From assembly GCA_900546645.1 (NCBI GenBank), contig URDR01000004.1:17051-81050 (forward strand): DNA of 64,000 nucleotides, in the 5' to 3' direction. The stretch comes from an uncultured Bacteroides sp. GTDB lineage: Bacteria; Bacteroidota; Bacteroidia; Bacteroidales; Bacteroidaceae. The notes beneath the pieces are model-generated. The model worked only from the letters and a program-made list of their open reading frames with translations. It was not told where the DNA came from and ran no database searches. Position 1 is the stretch's first letter. Every line of letters starts with the position of its first letter. Made by a program: the position numbers and the translations under genes. Of this stretch, positions 1 through 6,817 are shown piece by piece.

Positions 1-167
1 CCCCAGAGCTCGGCATTTTGTTCTTCCTGCAGCTGCTTGTCGTCGAGCATTTTCATGAAGAAGATATACGTCATCTGCTCAAGTACGGTAATGGGGTTGG
101 TGATGCCTGCCACGAAGAAGGTATCCCAAATCTGGTCTATCTGATTTTTAATTTCGCCTGTAATCAT
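1..167 (-). CDS. hsdM: Type I restriction-modification methyltransferase HsdM, N-terminal end (cut by window edge)
   Basis: Only the first 55 codons are present; the gene runs off the left edge. The start is the ATG at 165-167 on the minus strand. The translation begins MITGEIKNQIDQIW and continues with TNPITVLEQMTYIFFMKML, the helical N-terminal domain typical of HsdM subunits, which methylate adenine in the target of a type I restriction system. The catalytic NPPF/NPPY domain, the specificity subunit HsdS and the endonuclease HsdR would lie outside the window. A TAnnTTTG box sits about 55 bp upstream. Identification rests on this N-terminal pattern alone. Confidence 0.8.
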   Translation of the reverse strand, partial: MITGEIKNQIDQIWDTFFVAGITNPITVLEQMTYIFFMKMLDDKQLQEEQNAELW

Positions 168-222
168 TGGTTTCTGTTTCTTGTTTGGGGACTGTATGCC
201 CCAGTTCTGAATGTTGTTATGG

Positions 223-230
223 CAAAGGTA
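223..230 (-). promoter_or_regulatory. -7 box upstream of hsdM
   Basis: Minus strand reads TACCTTTG, a perfect match to the Bacteroides TAnnTTTG -7 element, giving a predicted leader of about 50 nt before the hsdM ATG. No convincing -33 TTTG was found at the usual spacing. Confidence 0.5.
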
Positions 231-282
231 ACAATCTTCTTGTGCATTTTTGCTTGATTTATTCTGTTTTTGTGGGTGAAGG

Positions 283-329
283 AAAGAAAAAAACCGCCGG
301 ATATGCCTTTCAATAAGCATATCCGGCGG
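283..329 (-). terminator. Intrinsic terminator of tpx
   Basis: A perfect 13-bp stem (CCGCCGGATATGC at 294-306 against GCATATCCGGCGG at 317-329) with a 10-nt loop is followed on the minus strand by a U-rich tract (A-rich 283-293 on the plus strand). It lies 64 bp past the tpx stop and separates tpx from the divergent-side hsdM leader. Confidence 0.85.
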
Positions 330-393
330 GAAGAGTAATCTGAATTCTACTGCACTTGAATTATTTTACAGTAGCCTTGATAAATTTTTCGCT

Positions 394-897
394 TTACTTG
401 ATGGCAGCCAAGGCTGCTTCATAATTCGGTTCTTGCGTGATTTCAGGAACCAGTTCGGTATACACCACTTTTCCTTCAGGGTTGATAACTACCACTGCAC
501 GGGTAAGCAAGCCACATAAAGGACCGTCGGTAATCAATACACCATATTGTTCTCCAAAGTGAGAAGTGTAGCGGTAATCAGATAAAGAAACCACGTTTTC
601 GATGCCTTCGGCTGTACAGAAACGGCCTTGTGCAAAAGGAAGGTCTTTTGAAATGGCCAGTACTACGGTATTGGGCATTTCAGCTGCCAGCTTATTGAAC
701 TTGCGTACTGAAGCAGCACATACGCCTGTATCCATGCTGGGGAAGATGTTGAGCAAGGCATATTTCCCTTTTACATCGGCTAAGGTAAAGTTGCTCAAGT
801 CGCCTTTTACCAATGAAAACTCCGGAGCTTGTACTCCTGCTTCTACAAAGTTGCCGGCTAAAGTTACCGGACTTCCGTTAAATGCTGTCTTTGCCAT
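394..897 (-). CDS. tpx: Thiol peroxidase Tpx (atypical 2-Cys peroxiredoxin)
   Basis: A 167-residue protein that reduces hydrogen peroxide and alkyl hydroperoxides using thioredoxin as electron donor, in the cytoplasm. The peroxidatic cysteine is C60 in the segment SMDTGVCAASVRKFN and the resolving cysteine is C94 in GRFCTAEG, the spacing expected for Tpx. Length matches the family. The open frame extends 13 codons further upstream (MFIWQNK...), but the family starts at MAKTAFNG, so the ATG at 895-897 is chosen. The gene is monocistronic with its own terminator. Confidence 0.95.
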   Translation of the reverse strand: MAKTAFNGSPVTLAGNFVEAGVQAPEFSLVKGDLSNFTLADVKGKYALLNIFPSMDTGVCAASVRKFNKLAAEMPNTVVLAISKDLPFAQGRFCTAEGIENVVSLSDYRYTSHFGEQYGVLITDGPLCGLLTRAVVVINPEGKVVYTELVPEITQEPNYEAALAAIK

Positions 898-997
898 GAT
901 TGTTATGGTTTTAGTTTTGTTCTGCCAGATAAACAAGCGGTAAGGTCCGATTGTTTGTACAGCAAAGCAAGAAGAGTATTCTTTTAATGTTTATTAA

Positions 998-2245
998 TTA
1001 AAACAAGACGATGCCGATTTCGAACACAGCTTTGTTGTCTATTTTCCCTGCACCTTTGTAACCGCGCAGCCATTCATAACCTCCCGATGCGGTGAGTCCA
1101 AAACGGGGAGTGATGGCATATTCTAAGTTGATGCGGGGCTGGATGGCATACAGACGGGCAGGGTATCCCTGGTGTTTGTTATCGAAACTCTCAATATGGT
1201 AGTAGCCCAAATCGGCACTGACATCGAGGCGTGAGGTGAGGGGATAATAAACTCCGGCACGATAGAATCCGCTGAGCGAGAAATCGCGGTCAAGACCTAA
1301 ATGGTAGACTCCTGTTCCCAGCTGGGTGTAGGCAAAGCGGTTCTTGAAGCGTACGGCCAGATTGAACTTGCTGGAGTTTCCGCCCGAGAGAATCATTTGG
1401 GTACGGGTGCCGGGTTTGATATTGATGCAGCCTATCTGATGCGTTTTCTTGTCGGCACTGACATTGACCAATCCCAGTTGTACTCCTCTATCTCCCTGAT
1501 TGGCAATATTGCCTATACCAAGCTGCAGTCCGTTATTCTGTGCACTATAGTTTAAAAAGCCGAACTGCACTCCTTTGTTTTTCACGTTCACATTGCCTAA
1601 TCCAGCCAACTGTACCCCCCGGTTTTCATTCCCAGCTATGTTCAGCAGGGCAGTGAGTTGCAGTCCGTTGCTGTTCTTAGCGGCAGCATTCATCAGTCCG
1701 CCTATGGCAAGTCCGTTATGGTTTTCACTTGTGATGTTGGCCAATCCTGCCACCTGCATGCCGTTGCTGTTGTCTCCGGTGATATTTACCAGTCCGCTGA
1801 CAGCTACTCCATTCAGGTTCTGACCGGTGATGTTTCCCAGTCCGGAAATTTGGATGCCTCGGGTTGATTTTCCGCTGATGTTCATCAGTCCGGCAAGCGA
1901 CATGCCGTTTGCGTCTTTCCCTGCGAGATTGGCGACGCCAGCCAACTGGAGTCCGGAGGCATTGAGCCCGCTGATATTCAAGAACCCCGACAGCTGTACG
2001 CCTTTCACGTTTTGATGTACGATGCTGGAAATCAAGTTGATGCCTGCTCCGTTCAGACTGCTGAAATTGCTAAGCAGACCGAAGTTGAAGTAGGTTTGGT
2101 GAGGATTCTTTTTTTTGTTGGTCACATTGAGTGACACGTTGGCTCCTTTTTTCAGTCCTTTTGTTTTTTGACCTGAAAGAGAAGTCGCTCCTACTGGCAG
2201 TGAAGCCAGCAGGAGCCAAGTCATGATGAGGGACTTTATTTTCAT
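998..2245 (-). CDS. Surface/outer-membrane protein with 16-residue repeats (LA_2272-like)
   Basis: A 415-residue protein with an N-terminal signal peptide (basic start, hydrophobic stretch to about residue 20 ending VGA). Residues 82-209 consist of eight consecutive units of exactly 16 residues with the pattern G(V/L/M/I)(Q/S/A)(L/I/V)(A/S)GLxN(I/L)(S/T/A)G followed by a variable tetrapeptide; residues 210-269 continue with 14-16 residue units. The C-terminal ~140 residues look like beta strands (GVYHLGLDRDFSLSGFYRAGVYYP, then LSADLGYYH-like and a final strand ending IVLF), consistent with an outer-membrane barrel. It resembles proteins named LA_2272 family surface repeat proteins; the role is unknown. 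It starts 5 bp after the acyl-CoA ligase stop, so the two are probably co-transcribed. Confidence 0.75.
   Translation of the reverse strand: MKIKSLIMTWLLLASLPVGATSLSGQKTKGLKKGANVSLNVTNKKKNPHQTYFNFGLLSNFSSLNGAGINLISSIVHQNVKGVQLSGFLNISGLNASGLQLAGVANLAGKDANGMSLAGLMNISGKSTRGIQISGLGNITGQNLNGVAVSGLVNITGDNSNGMQVAGLANITSENHNGLAIGGLMNAAAKNSNGLQLTALLNIAGNENRGVQLAGLGNVNVKNKGVQFGFLNYSAQNNGLQLGIGNIANQGDRGVQLGLVNVSADKKTHQIGCINIKPGTRTQMILSGGNSSKFNLAVRFKNRFAYTQLGTGVYHLGLDRDFSLSGFYRAGVYYPLTSRLDVSADLGYYHIESFDNKHQGYPARLYAIQPRINLEYAITPRFGLTASGGYEWLRGYKGAGKIDNKAVFEIGIVLF
1439..2002 (-). repeat. 48-bp coding tandem repeats
   Basis: These encode the 16-residue units of the surface protein. The period is strict (48 bp) for the first eight units and then shortens to 42-48 bp. 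The DNA copies are diverged, so the array looks old and kept by protein structure rather than by recent slippage. Confidence 0.8.
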
Positions 2246-2250
2246 TGTTT

Positions 2251-3909
2251 TTATTTAACGTCTTGATAAAGGAAGCGCTTGATACTCTTTTTCGGAGTCT
2301 TTTCAAACTCTTCCGGATAGATTTTCACACGGGCTATCTGAGAGTAAGCCGGCAGATCGGCGTTGAGAGCCACGCGATTTTCCTCCATTGCTTTTTCAAT
2401 ATCTGCATCATTCATGCCCTGCGCATAAGCGTCATCAAAGTCCGGATAGATTAAAGCAGCCAGCTTGTTGTCGCTTTGCTGGATGACAATGCTTTCGCTT
2501 ATCAGCGGAAGGTTATTCAGCTTGTCTTCTATTTCTTCCGGGTAGATGTTTTGTCCGGACGGACCGAGGAGCATGTTCTTGCTGCGTCCCTTGATGGTTA
2601 CATTGCCTTCGGCATCCATGATACCGAGGTCGCCCGTATGCAGCCATCCTTCTTTATCGATGACCTGTGCGGTCGATTCCGGGTTCTTATAATATCCCAG
2701 CATGACATTTTCACCTCGTGCAAGGATTTCGCCTACGATATTTTCAGGGTCGCTGCTGTCTATTTTTACCTCCATGCGTGGAGCCGCCTTTCCGCATGAG
2801 CCGGGCTTGAAGCGGAGCCAGTCTTCATAGCAGATAATGGGGGCGCACTCGGTCATGCCGTAGCCTACGGTGTAAGGGAAGTCAATGCTGCGCAAGAGTT
2901 TCTCAATATCCTGGTTGAAAGCCGCACCTCCGATAATCAGCTCATAAAAGTTTCCTCCGAAAGCCTGTATCATGTGCTCGCGTACGGTTGCTTTGATTTT
3001 GTCGTTAATCAGAGGAACTTTCAGCAAGATTTTCATCTTGAGTGTTTCCAGCTTGGGCAGGATGTTTTTCTTGATGATTTTTTCAATGATGAGGGGTACG
3101 GCAATGACGATGTGTGGTTTTACGTCGGAGAATGCCTGGAAAATGATTTTCGGGCTGGGCATGCGGGTGAGGAAATACACATGACATCCCGCACATACTT
3201 CGTAGAGGAATTCAAAAGCCAAACCATACATGTGTGCCATCGGCAAGATGGATATGACCCGGTTTCCGGGCTTGAGGTTCATCACTTCGAAGGCAAACCG
3301 GGTGTTCGACCATAAGGCGCGGTAAGGAATCATGACCCCTTTGGAGAAGCTGGTGGTGCCCGACGTGTAGTTGATGATAGCGAGTTCTTCTGCCAGGTCG
3401 CGGCGGTAACTTACGTGCTCGCGGCGGAAATTGCGCGGGAATTTTTTGCCGAACATCTCATTCAAGTGTTCGCGGGCATATTCCAGTTTCTCACTGCGGC
3501 AAACCAACAGGGTAAAGTCGGTCATCAGAATGATTCCTTCGAGGTTGGGCATCTCGGCTTCATTCAGTGCTTCCCATACGACGTCTCCTACAAAAAGCAG
3601 GCGGGCATCAGAATGGTTGACAATGTTATGCACGTTGTCGGCCTTAAATTCATGCAGAATGGGTACAGCCACGGCTCCGTAGGTTATGATGGCAAGGAAG
3701 GCAACTCCCCAATGGGAGCTGTTTCGCCCGCATAGGGCAACTTTGTCGCCGGGTTTTACTCCGCTTTCGGCAAGCAGGATGTGGAGTTTTTCTATCTTCC
3801 GTGCCAAGTCTTTATACTGCAGGGTAGCTCCCTTGTAATCTGTCAGCGCATCTAAGTCCCAGTTTTGCTTGATGCTTGTTTCTATAATTGAAATGAAACT
3901 TTTATCCAT
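2251..3909 (-). CDS. Long-chain fatty acid-CoA ligase (AMP-binding)
   Basis: A 552-residue adenylate-forming enzyme that activates a fatty acid through an acyl-AMP to the CoA thioester. Motifs in order: P-loop-like YTSGTTSFSKG at 181-191, GYGMTEC at 349-355, GWLHTGDLG at 421-429 and GRSKNMLLGPSGQNIYPEEIE at 441-461; the C-terminal catalytic lysine region is KTPKKSIKRF at 537-546. The start is taken at MDKSFISI (ATG 3907-3909), 9 codons inside the open frame, the usual start of this group. The next gene follows after 5 bp. In Bacteroides such ligases feed membrane lipid recycling; the actual substrate cannot be read from sequence. Confidence 0.88.
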   Translation of the reverse strand: MDKSFISIIETSIKQNWDLDALTDYKGATLQYKDLARKIEKLHILLAESGVKPGDKVALCGRNSSHWGVAFLAIITYGAVAVPILHEFKADNVHNIVNHSDARLLFVGDVVWEALNEAEMPNLEGIILMTDFTLLVCRSEKLEYAREHLNEMFGKKFPRNFRREHVSYRRDLAEELAIINYTSGTTSFSKGVMIPYRALWSNTRFAFEVMNLKPGNRVISILPMAHMYGLAFEFLYEVCAGCHVYFLTRMPSPKIIFQAFSDVKPHIVIAVPLIIEKIIKKNILPKLETLKMKILLKVPLINDKIKATVREHMIQAFGGNFYELIIGGAAFNQDIEKLLRSIDFPYTVGYGMTECAPIICYEDWLRFKPGSCGKAAPRMEVKIDSSDPENIVGEILARGENVMLGYYKNPESTAQVIDKEGWLHTGDLGIMDAEGNVTIKGRSKNMLLGPSGQNIYPEEIEDKLNNLPLISESIVIQQSDNKLAALIYPDFDDAYAQGMNDADIEKAMEENRVALNADLPAYSQIARVKIYPEEFEKTPKKSIKRFLYQDVK

Positions 3910-3955
3910 ATCTTGTTTTATTAAATAAAATTGCACAAAGTGAAATGCATTTGTG

Positions 3956-3963
3956 CAAATGTA
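3956..3963 (-). promoter_or_regulatory. -7 box for the acyl-CoA ligase operon
   Basis: Minus strand TACATTTG matches TAnnTTTG and would start transcription about 40 nt before the ATG at 3909. It lies within a short palindrome around GCATTTGTGCAAATG. Confidence 0.45.
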
Positions 3964-4203
3964 CTAAAAATCTCTGGAATATCCGCCGAATTGCAGCAGA
4001 TTAACGCAACAGGATTTGATAATTAGGGAGTTAGAGGAAAAACGCAGAAGTTGGGCAGACAGTTGAAAACCGTCTTAAAGCAGATTAAAGCAAAAGAACG
4101 GTTTCCTAATCATTACCCGATGAAAGTGCAGATTTAACAGTCCCTATTTCATTTTGCGGCGTTCTGCGCAGCTTTGCTTATCAATAGGTAACTCGTTGAT
4201 TTA
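3964..4203. other. Non-coding left flank of the island
   Basis: No gene is visible. The stretch contains a short near-repeat (TTAAAGCAGATTAAAGCA around 4075-4091) and lies between the last housekeeping operon and the integrase remnant, so it is where the island's left attachment site would be expected. A matching direct repeat at the right end was not identified. Confidence 0.4.
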
Positions 4204-4211
4204 TAGTTTTG
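4204..4211 (+). promoter_or_regulatory. -7 box of the integrase remnant
   Basis: TAGTTTTG matches TAnnTTTG and ends 19 bp before the ATG at 4231. Confidence 0.45.
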
Positions 4212-4230
4212 CAACCAAAAAGAAACGAGT

Positions 4231-4854
4231 ATGGCAAGAAGCACATTCAAGGTGCTGTTCTACGTGAACGGCAGTAAGGAAAAGAACGGATTACAAGCGG
4301 AACGACATCTCCATGCCTGAACTTACACCCGACTTCATCAAGGAGTTCGCCGTGTTCCTTTCCAACGAAGCCGGACTGCACAACGGTTCGATATGGGAAA
4401 ACTGCATGTGGCTGAAAGGTGTGGTGATGCGGGCGCATTTTTTTGTTTTCGCCAGTTTTACCGCCCTCTCATTCGTGGATATAAAGGAATTAAGCAACGA
4501 CCAAATTGTGGAAGTGAACGGTGAGAAATGGATTATTTCCAAACGACACAAGACGGGTGTACCGTTTCAGGTGAAGCTGCTGGATATTCCCTTGCAGATA
4601 ATCGAGCGTTACAAGGCTTTTCAGGAAAACAATCTTGTATTTCCCAATCTCAACTATTGGTCAATATGCAAGCGTATGGGAAAGATGATAAAGGAATGCG
4701 GTATTACCAAGAAAATCAGCTTTCACTGCTCAAGACATATCATTTCTTCTTACTCATTGAAAACGAGAAACTTACAAAGATTGTCAGCTTGATAGGTAAC
4801 GACTTGGAAACCAGCGGGCTTCTATATTCTGCAATGTTCTGCACTAATCAAAAG
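4231..4854 (+). pseudogene. Tyrosine recombinase (integrase) remnant
   Basis: The start encodes MARSTFKVLFYVNGSKEKNG, the characteristic N-terminus of Bacteroides element integrases. It then jumps by an internal deletion, with a frame change, to the core-binding and catalytic part (TPDFIKEFAVFLSN, then ASFTALSFVDIKEL, KRHKTG, PFQVKLLDIPLQIIERY, VFPNLNYWSICKRM). The HxxR box appears as SFHCSRH near 4721-4738, after which the frame shifts again and the tail is only faintly recognisable (EKLTKIVSLIGN in the next frame). The arm-binding region and the tyrosine nucleophile are gone, so it cannot be active. It marks the left border of the accessory region. Confidence 0.85.
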
Positions 4855-5027
4855 AACGCTTTTCTCTTTCGCAAAAGTAGTGTTTTAATCCCTAACTGCC
4901 AAAGTTATTCCTCTGAAAAACAGAGAAAATCGAACATCTTTTCATTATTGTACATTTGTTGCCCATCTTGCGGTCGAAACCCCAAAGCACTGCCCCTTTT
5001 AATCCCATGCCGTTCCATATTATATTT

Positions 5028-5125
5028 AAGCCTGCTTGCCGGCAGGCAGGTCAGTCGGCAAGCAAGCCAGATGGCAGGATGGACGGCAGGCAGGTTGGAG
5101 CGCGGGCAGGCTTGCAGGCCAGCGT
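5028..5125. repeat. GCAGGCAGG-type low-complexity run
   Basis: About 100 bp dominated by GCAGGCAGG, GGCAAGCAAG, GATGGCAGG and GGCAGGCTTGCAGG motifs, including the near-palindrome CCTGCTTGCCGGCAGGCAGG. All apparent reading frames across it are repetitive (for example PACRQAGQSASKPDGRMDG), which argues against a protein. It lies in a 760-bp stretch (4861-5622) with no gene supported. Confidence 0.6.
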
Positions 5126-5337
5126 GTGTATGTTCACACGTATTTTCATTCATGCAAACTCACATTCAGTCAGGCTTGCAAGCATTCATGCGGATATAAC
5201 CACTCTCTTACGCCCTCTCATCCTCTCATTCTCGTTCTTCTTTTGGGCAGCTTAGGCATCGGAAAACGATGCTTTGAGAGCCGGAATAACAGCACAAATT
5301 CCAATCCGTTTGCTGGCGGATTTTTGATTTCACGAGA

Positions 5338-5455
5338 AAGCAGCAAGGTGTCCTTCGAGTTACCCGAAGGCTTTTCGGTTACTGCCGAAAAGTGGCAGCA
5401 GCAAGGTATGTTTCGAGTTACTCGAAACCTTTCGGGTTACTCCGAAAGCCTAACC
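5338..5455 (+). repeat. Two tandem ~58-bp units, each with a pair of hairpins
   Basis: Unit 1 (5338-5395) and unit 2 (5396-5455) both open with AGCAGCAAGGT. Each carries two stem-loops with GTTAC-type loops: CCTTCG...CGAAGG and CTTTTCGG...CCGAAAAG in unit 1, GTTTCG...CGAAAC and CTTTCGG...CCGAAAG in unit 2. Stem bases differ between units but stay paired, which points to selection on structure or to repeated inverted-repeat gene conversion. No coding signal is convincing here. Confidence 0.6.
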
Positions 5456-5622
5456 GCTGGGTTGCCTTCCGAAGTTGGACAACCTGTTTTTCGTATATTC
5501 TAATTACAAAAATTCACCTTGGCATGGCATTATCAGATTTACTTTTAATGCAGCCTACAAGACGCAACAAAGTTCCCGTTCATTTTGTCGATGCCATTTT
5601 TGGAGTTCGAAAAACACATCTT

Positions 5623-5925
5623 CTACTTTTCCTTGTCTTTGGCCTTTACCGCCTCCCTCATCCACGCGCAAAAGGCATTCATAGAGGCTATGTCTTCCAA
5701 AAGCGGACGAACCTGCTTCAGCATACTCTCGTCATACCCGACACATATCGTTTTCCCTGATTCTGAAGCCGAGCCTACGATATCAACTTTCGTAGTTAAG
5801 AAGGTCATATTTTTCAACTTCGCCTCATTTCCTGCGATGATTTCCTGCGCAAGATCTGCCAAGTGTGATGCCGATGTGGAAGTCAGCCCGTGATTGTCAA
5901 AGAATATTTCATTAATGGCATTCAT
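5623..5925 (-). CDS. Small conserved-looking protein, function unknown
   Basis: A 100-residue soluble protein (MNAINEIFFDNHGLTSTSAS...), not recognised as any named family. It has the helix-strand texture of a real protein and no repeats. It starts 15 bp after the FtsZ-like gene and reads in the same direction, so it is the last gene of a minus-strand run of small genes. The frame stays open for 26 codons past the TAG stop (KMCFSNSKNGIDKMNGNF...), so the protein may once have been longer. Alternative readings on the plus strand are shadows. Confidence 0.6.
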   Translation of the reverse strand: MNAINEIFFDNHGLTSTSASHLADLAQEIIAGNEAKLKNMTFLTTKVDIVGSASESGKTICVGYDESMLKQVRPLLEDIASMNAFCAWMREAVKAKDKEK

Positions 5926-5940
5926 ACTGTTTTTATTTGA

Positions 5941-6363
5941 TTACACGAAAACAAACAAAGATACACTGCGTTGATTTGAAATATATGCACGTTCTTGTAT
6001 TCCCCATATCACCTCTATATCCTGTTTTGTTAAATTGTTCAAACAATCAGCCATGCCCTCAAGCTCTTCCATCATAAGCGAATATGAAGGTTTGAACGAG
6101 ACAGACAGAATTATGGCTGATACCACAGTTGTCTGCTGTTTCCTTATTTCCTCCATAGCAGTTTCTATTTGAGCAGAAACCGAAATACGGGCATCAACGA
6201 TTACCTCCATTATGGGTTTAAGCTTATCAGCGAATTTTCTGAAATCATTCAGGTCTAAATTAATCAGCCCTCTTACTTGGGCTACATTGATAAAATAATC
6301 TTTTGTTATCTCCTGTTCATCCTTGATAACTCGTATCAATTCTTCTCTATTTGATTCTTCCAT
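5941..6363 (-). CDS. FtsZ C-terminal-half-like protein lacking the GTPase domain
   Basis: A 140-residue protein. Residues 33-44 read LINLDLNDFRKF and resemble the FtsZ T7 synergy loop and its flanks (LINVDFADVRTV), keeping the N-x-D-x-x-D residues N35, D37 and D40. Residues 53-140 resemble the FtsZ C-terminal domain: a helix with ARISVSAQIETAMEEI, then strand-helix-strand elements AIILSVSF, MMEELEGMADCLNNL, DIEVIWGIQERA and a last strand SVSLFVFV. The nucleotide-binding domain with the GGGTGTG loop is absent, and nothing upstream in frame could supply it. The match was made by eye and is remote, so this is a fold inference. The gene sits in a run with the 40-residue membrane protein (12 bp upstream) and the 100-residue protein. 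Confidence 0.6.
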   Translation of the reverse strand: MEESNREELIRVIKDEQEITKDYFINVAQVRGLINLDLNDFRKFADKLKPIMEVIVDARISVSAQIETAMEEIRKQQTTVVSAIILSVSFKPSYSLMMEELEGMADCLNNLTKQDIEVIWGIQERAYISNQRSVSLFVFV

Positions 6364-6375
6364 TTCTATATACTA

Positions 6376-6498
6376 TTAAAAATCTATTCTTACCCACCGT
6401 TCTTCCGACATTTCTCCACTAAGCGAGACAAGCAGGAAAACCATAAGGACAAAAACAATACATGCCCAAATGATTGCGGCAACTTTTTTCTGTTTCAT
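6376..6498 (-). CDS. 40-residue single-span membrane protein
   Basis: Encodes MKQKKVAAIIWACIVFVLMV followed by FLLVSLSGEMSEERWVRIDF: a basic N-terminus, one hydrophobic helix at about residues 6-26, and a short charged tail. The ATG at 6496-6498 overlaps the stop of the preceding broken gene as ATGA, typical translational coupling, and is preceded by GGAGGAA. The longer 93-residue open frame upstream is read in a frame that conflicts with the preceding gene and is not used. Function unknown; a small inner-membrane protein made together with the FtsZ-like protein is the simplest reading. Confidence 0.6.
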   Translation of the reverse strand: MKQKKVAAIIWACIVFVLMVFLLVSLSGEMSEERWVRIDF

Positions 6499-6817
6499 TT
6501 TGTTCCTCCGCGAAATGTCCTGTCCATATTCTTCTGCGCAATCTCTTCTGTCCCGCCAAAGTAAGTGATTTCTCACAGCAAACCTGCGACGAGTTCTTGA
6601 GGTGTAATCACGACATCTTTCTCTATCACTACTTCCATGCCTGCTACTTCCTGCCACGATGGATAACAGTATACGTAATGCGTTTGTACGCTGTGCCGGA
6701 GATGCGCGATAATAACCATGCTTCTACCAGCTGCCACCTTGGTTTGTTGCCCCTGTCCGAAGACAAGGATGTGCCGCCATTGTCTGATGCAAAGAAGGAC
6801 TACGCCTTGTTCGTCAA
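6495..6817 (-). pseudogene. Small gene broken by a frameshift and an in-frame TGA
   Basis: In one frame the minus strand reads VVLLCIRQWRHILVFGQG, then continues through MVIIAHLRHSVQTHYVYCYPSWQEVAGMEVVIEKDVVITPQELVAGLL, a TGA at 6573-6575, then EITYFGGTEEIAQKNMDRTFRGGTK and a natural stop. Reading through the TGA gives a coherent protein of about 105 residues. No start codon exists in that frame; a TTG at 6815-6817 reads MTNKA and would join it after one added base near 6802. Both lesions suggest decay. The family is not recognised. It overlaps the upstream DIP1984-like gene's stop and the downstream membrane protein's start, so the original set was a tightly packed operon. Confidence 0.55.

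Noticed and set aside
1439..2002. 48-bp periodic repeats considered as a CRISPR array
   Set aside because: The units are coding, diverged throughout and have no constant repeat/variable spacer pattern.
4528..5760. Several long plus-strand frames (up to 223 codons) across the integrase tail and the hairpin region
   Set aside because: They run through low-complexity repeats and hairpins, overlap in all three frames, and lack family features.
6376..6657. 93-codon version of the small membrane protein
   Set aside because: Its first 53 codons are arginine/serine-rich and lie in the wrong frame relative to the overlapping broken gene; the ATG at 6498 with a good ribosome-binding site is better.
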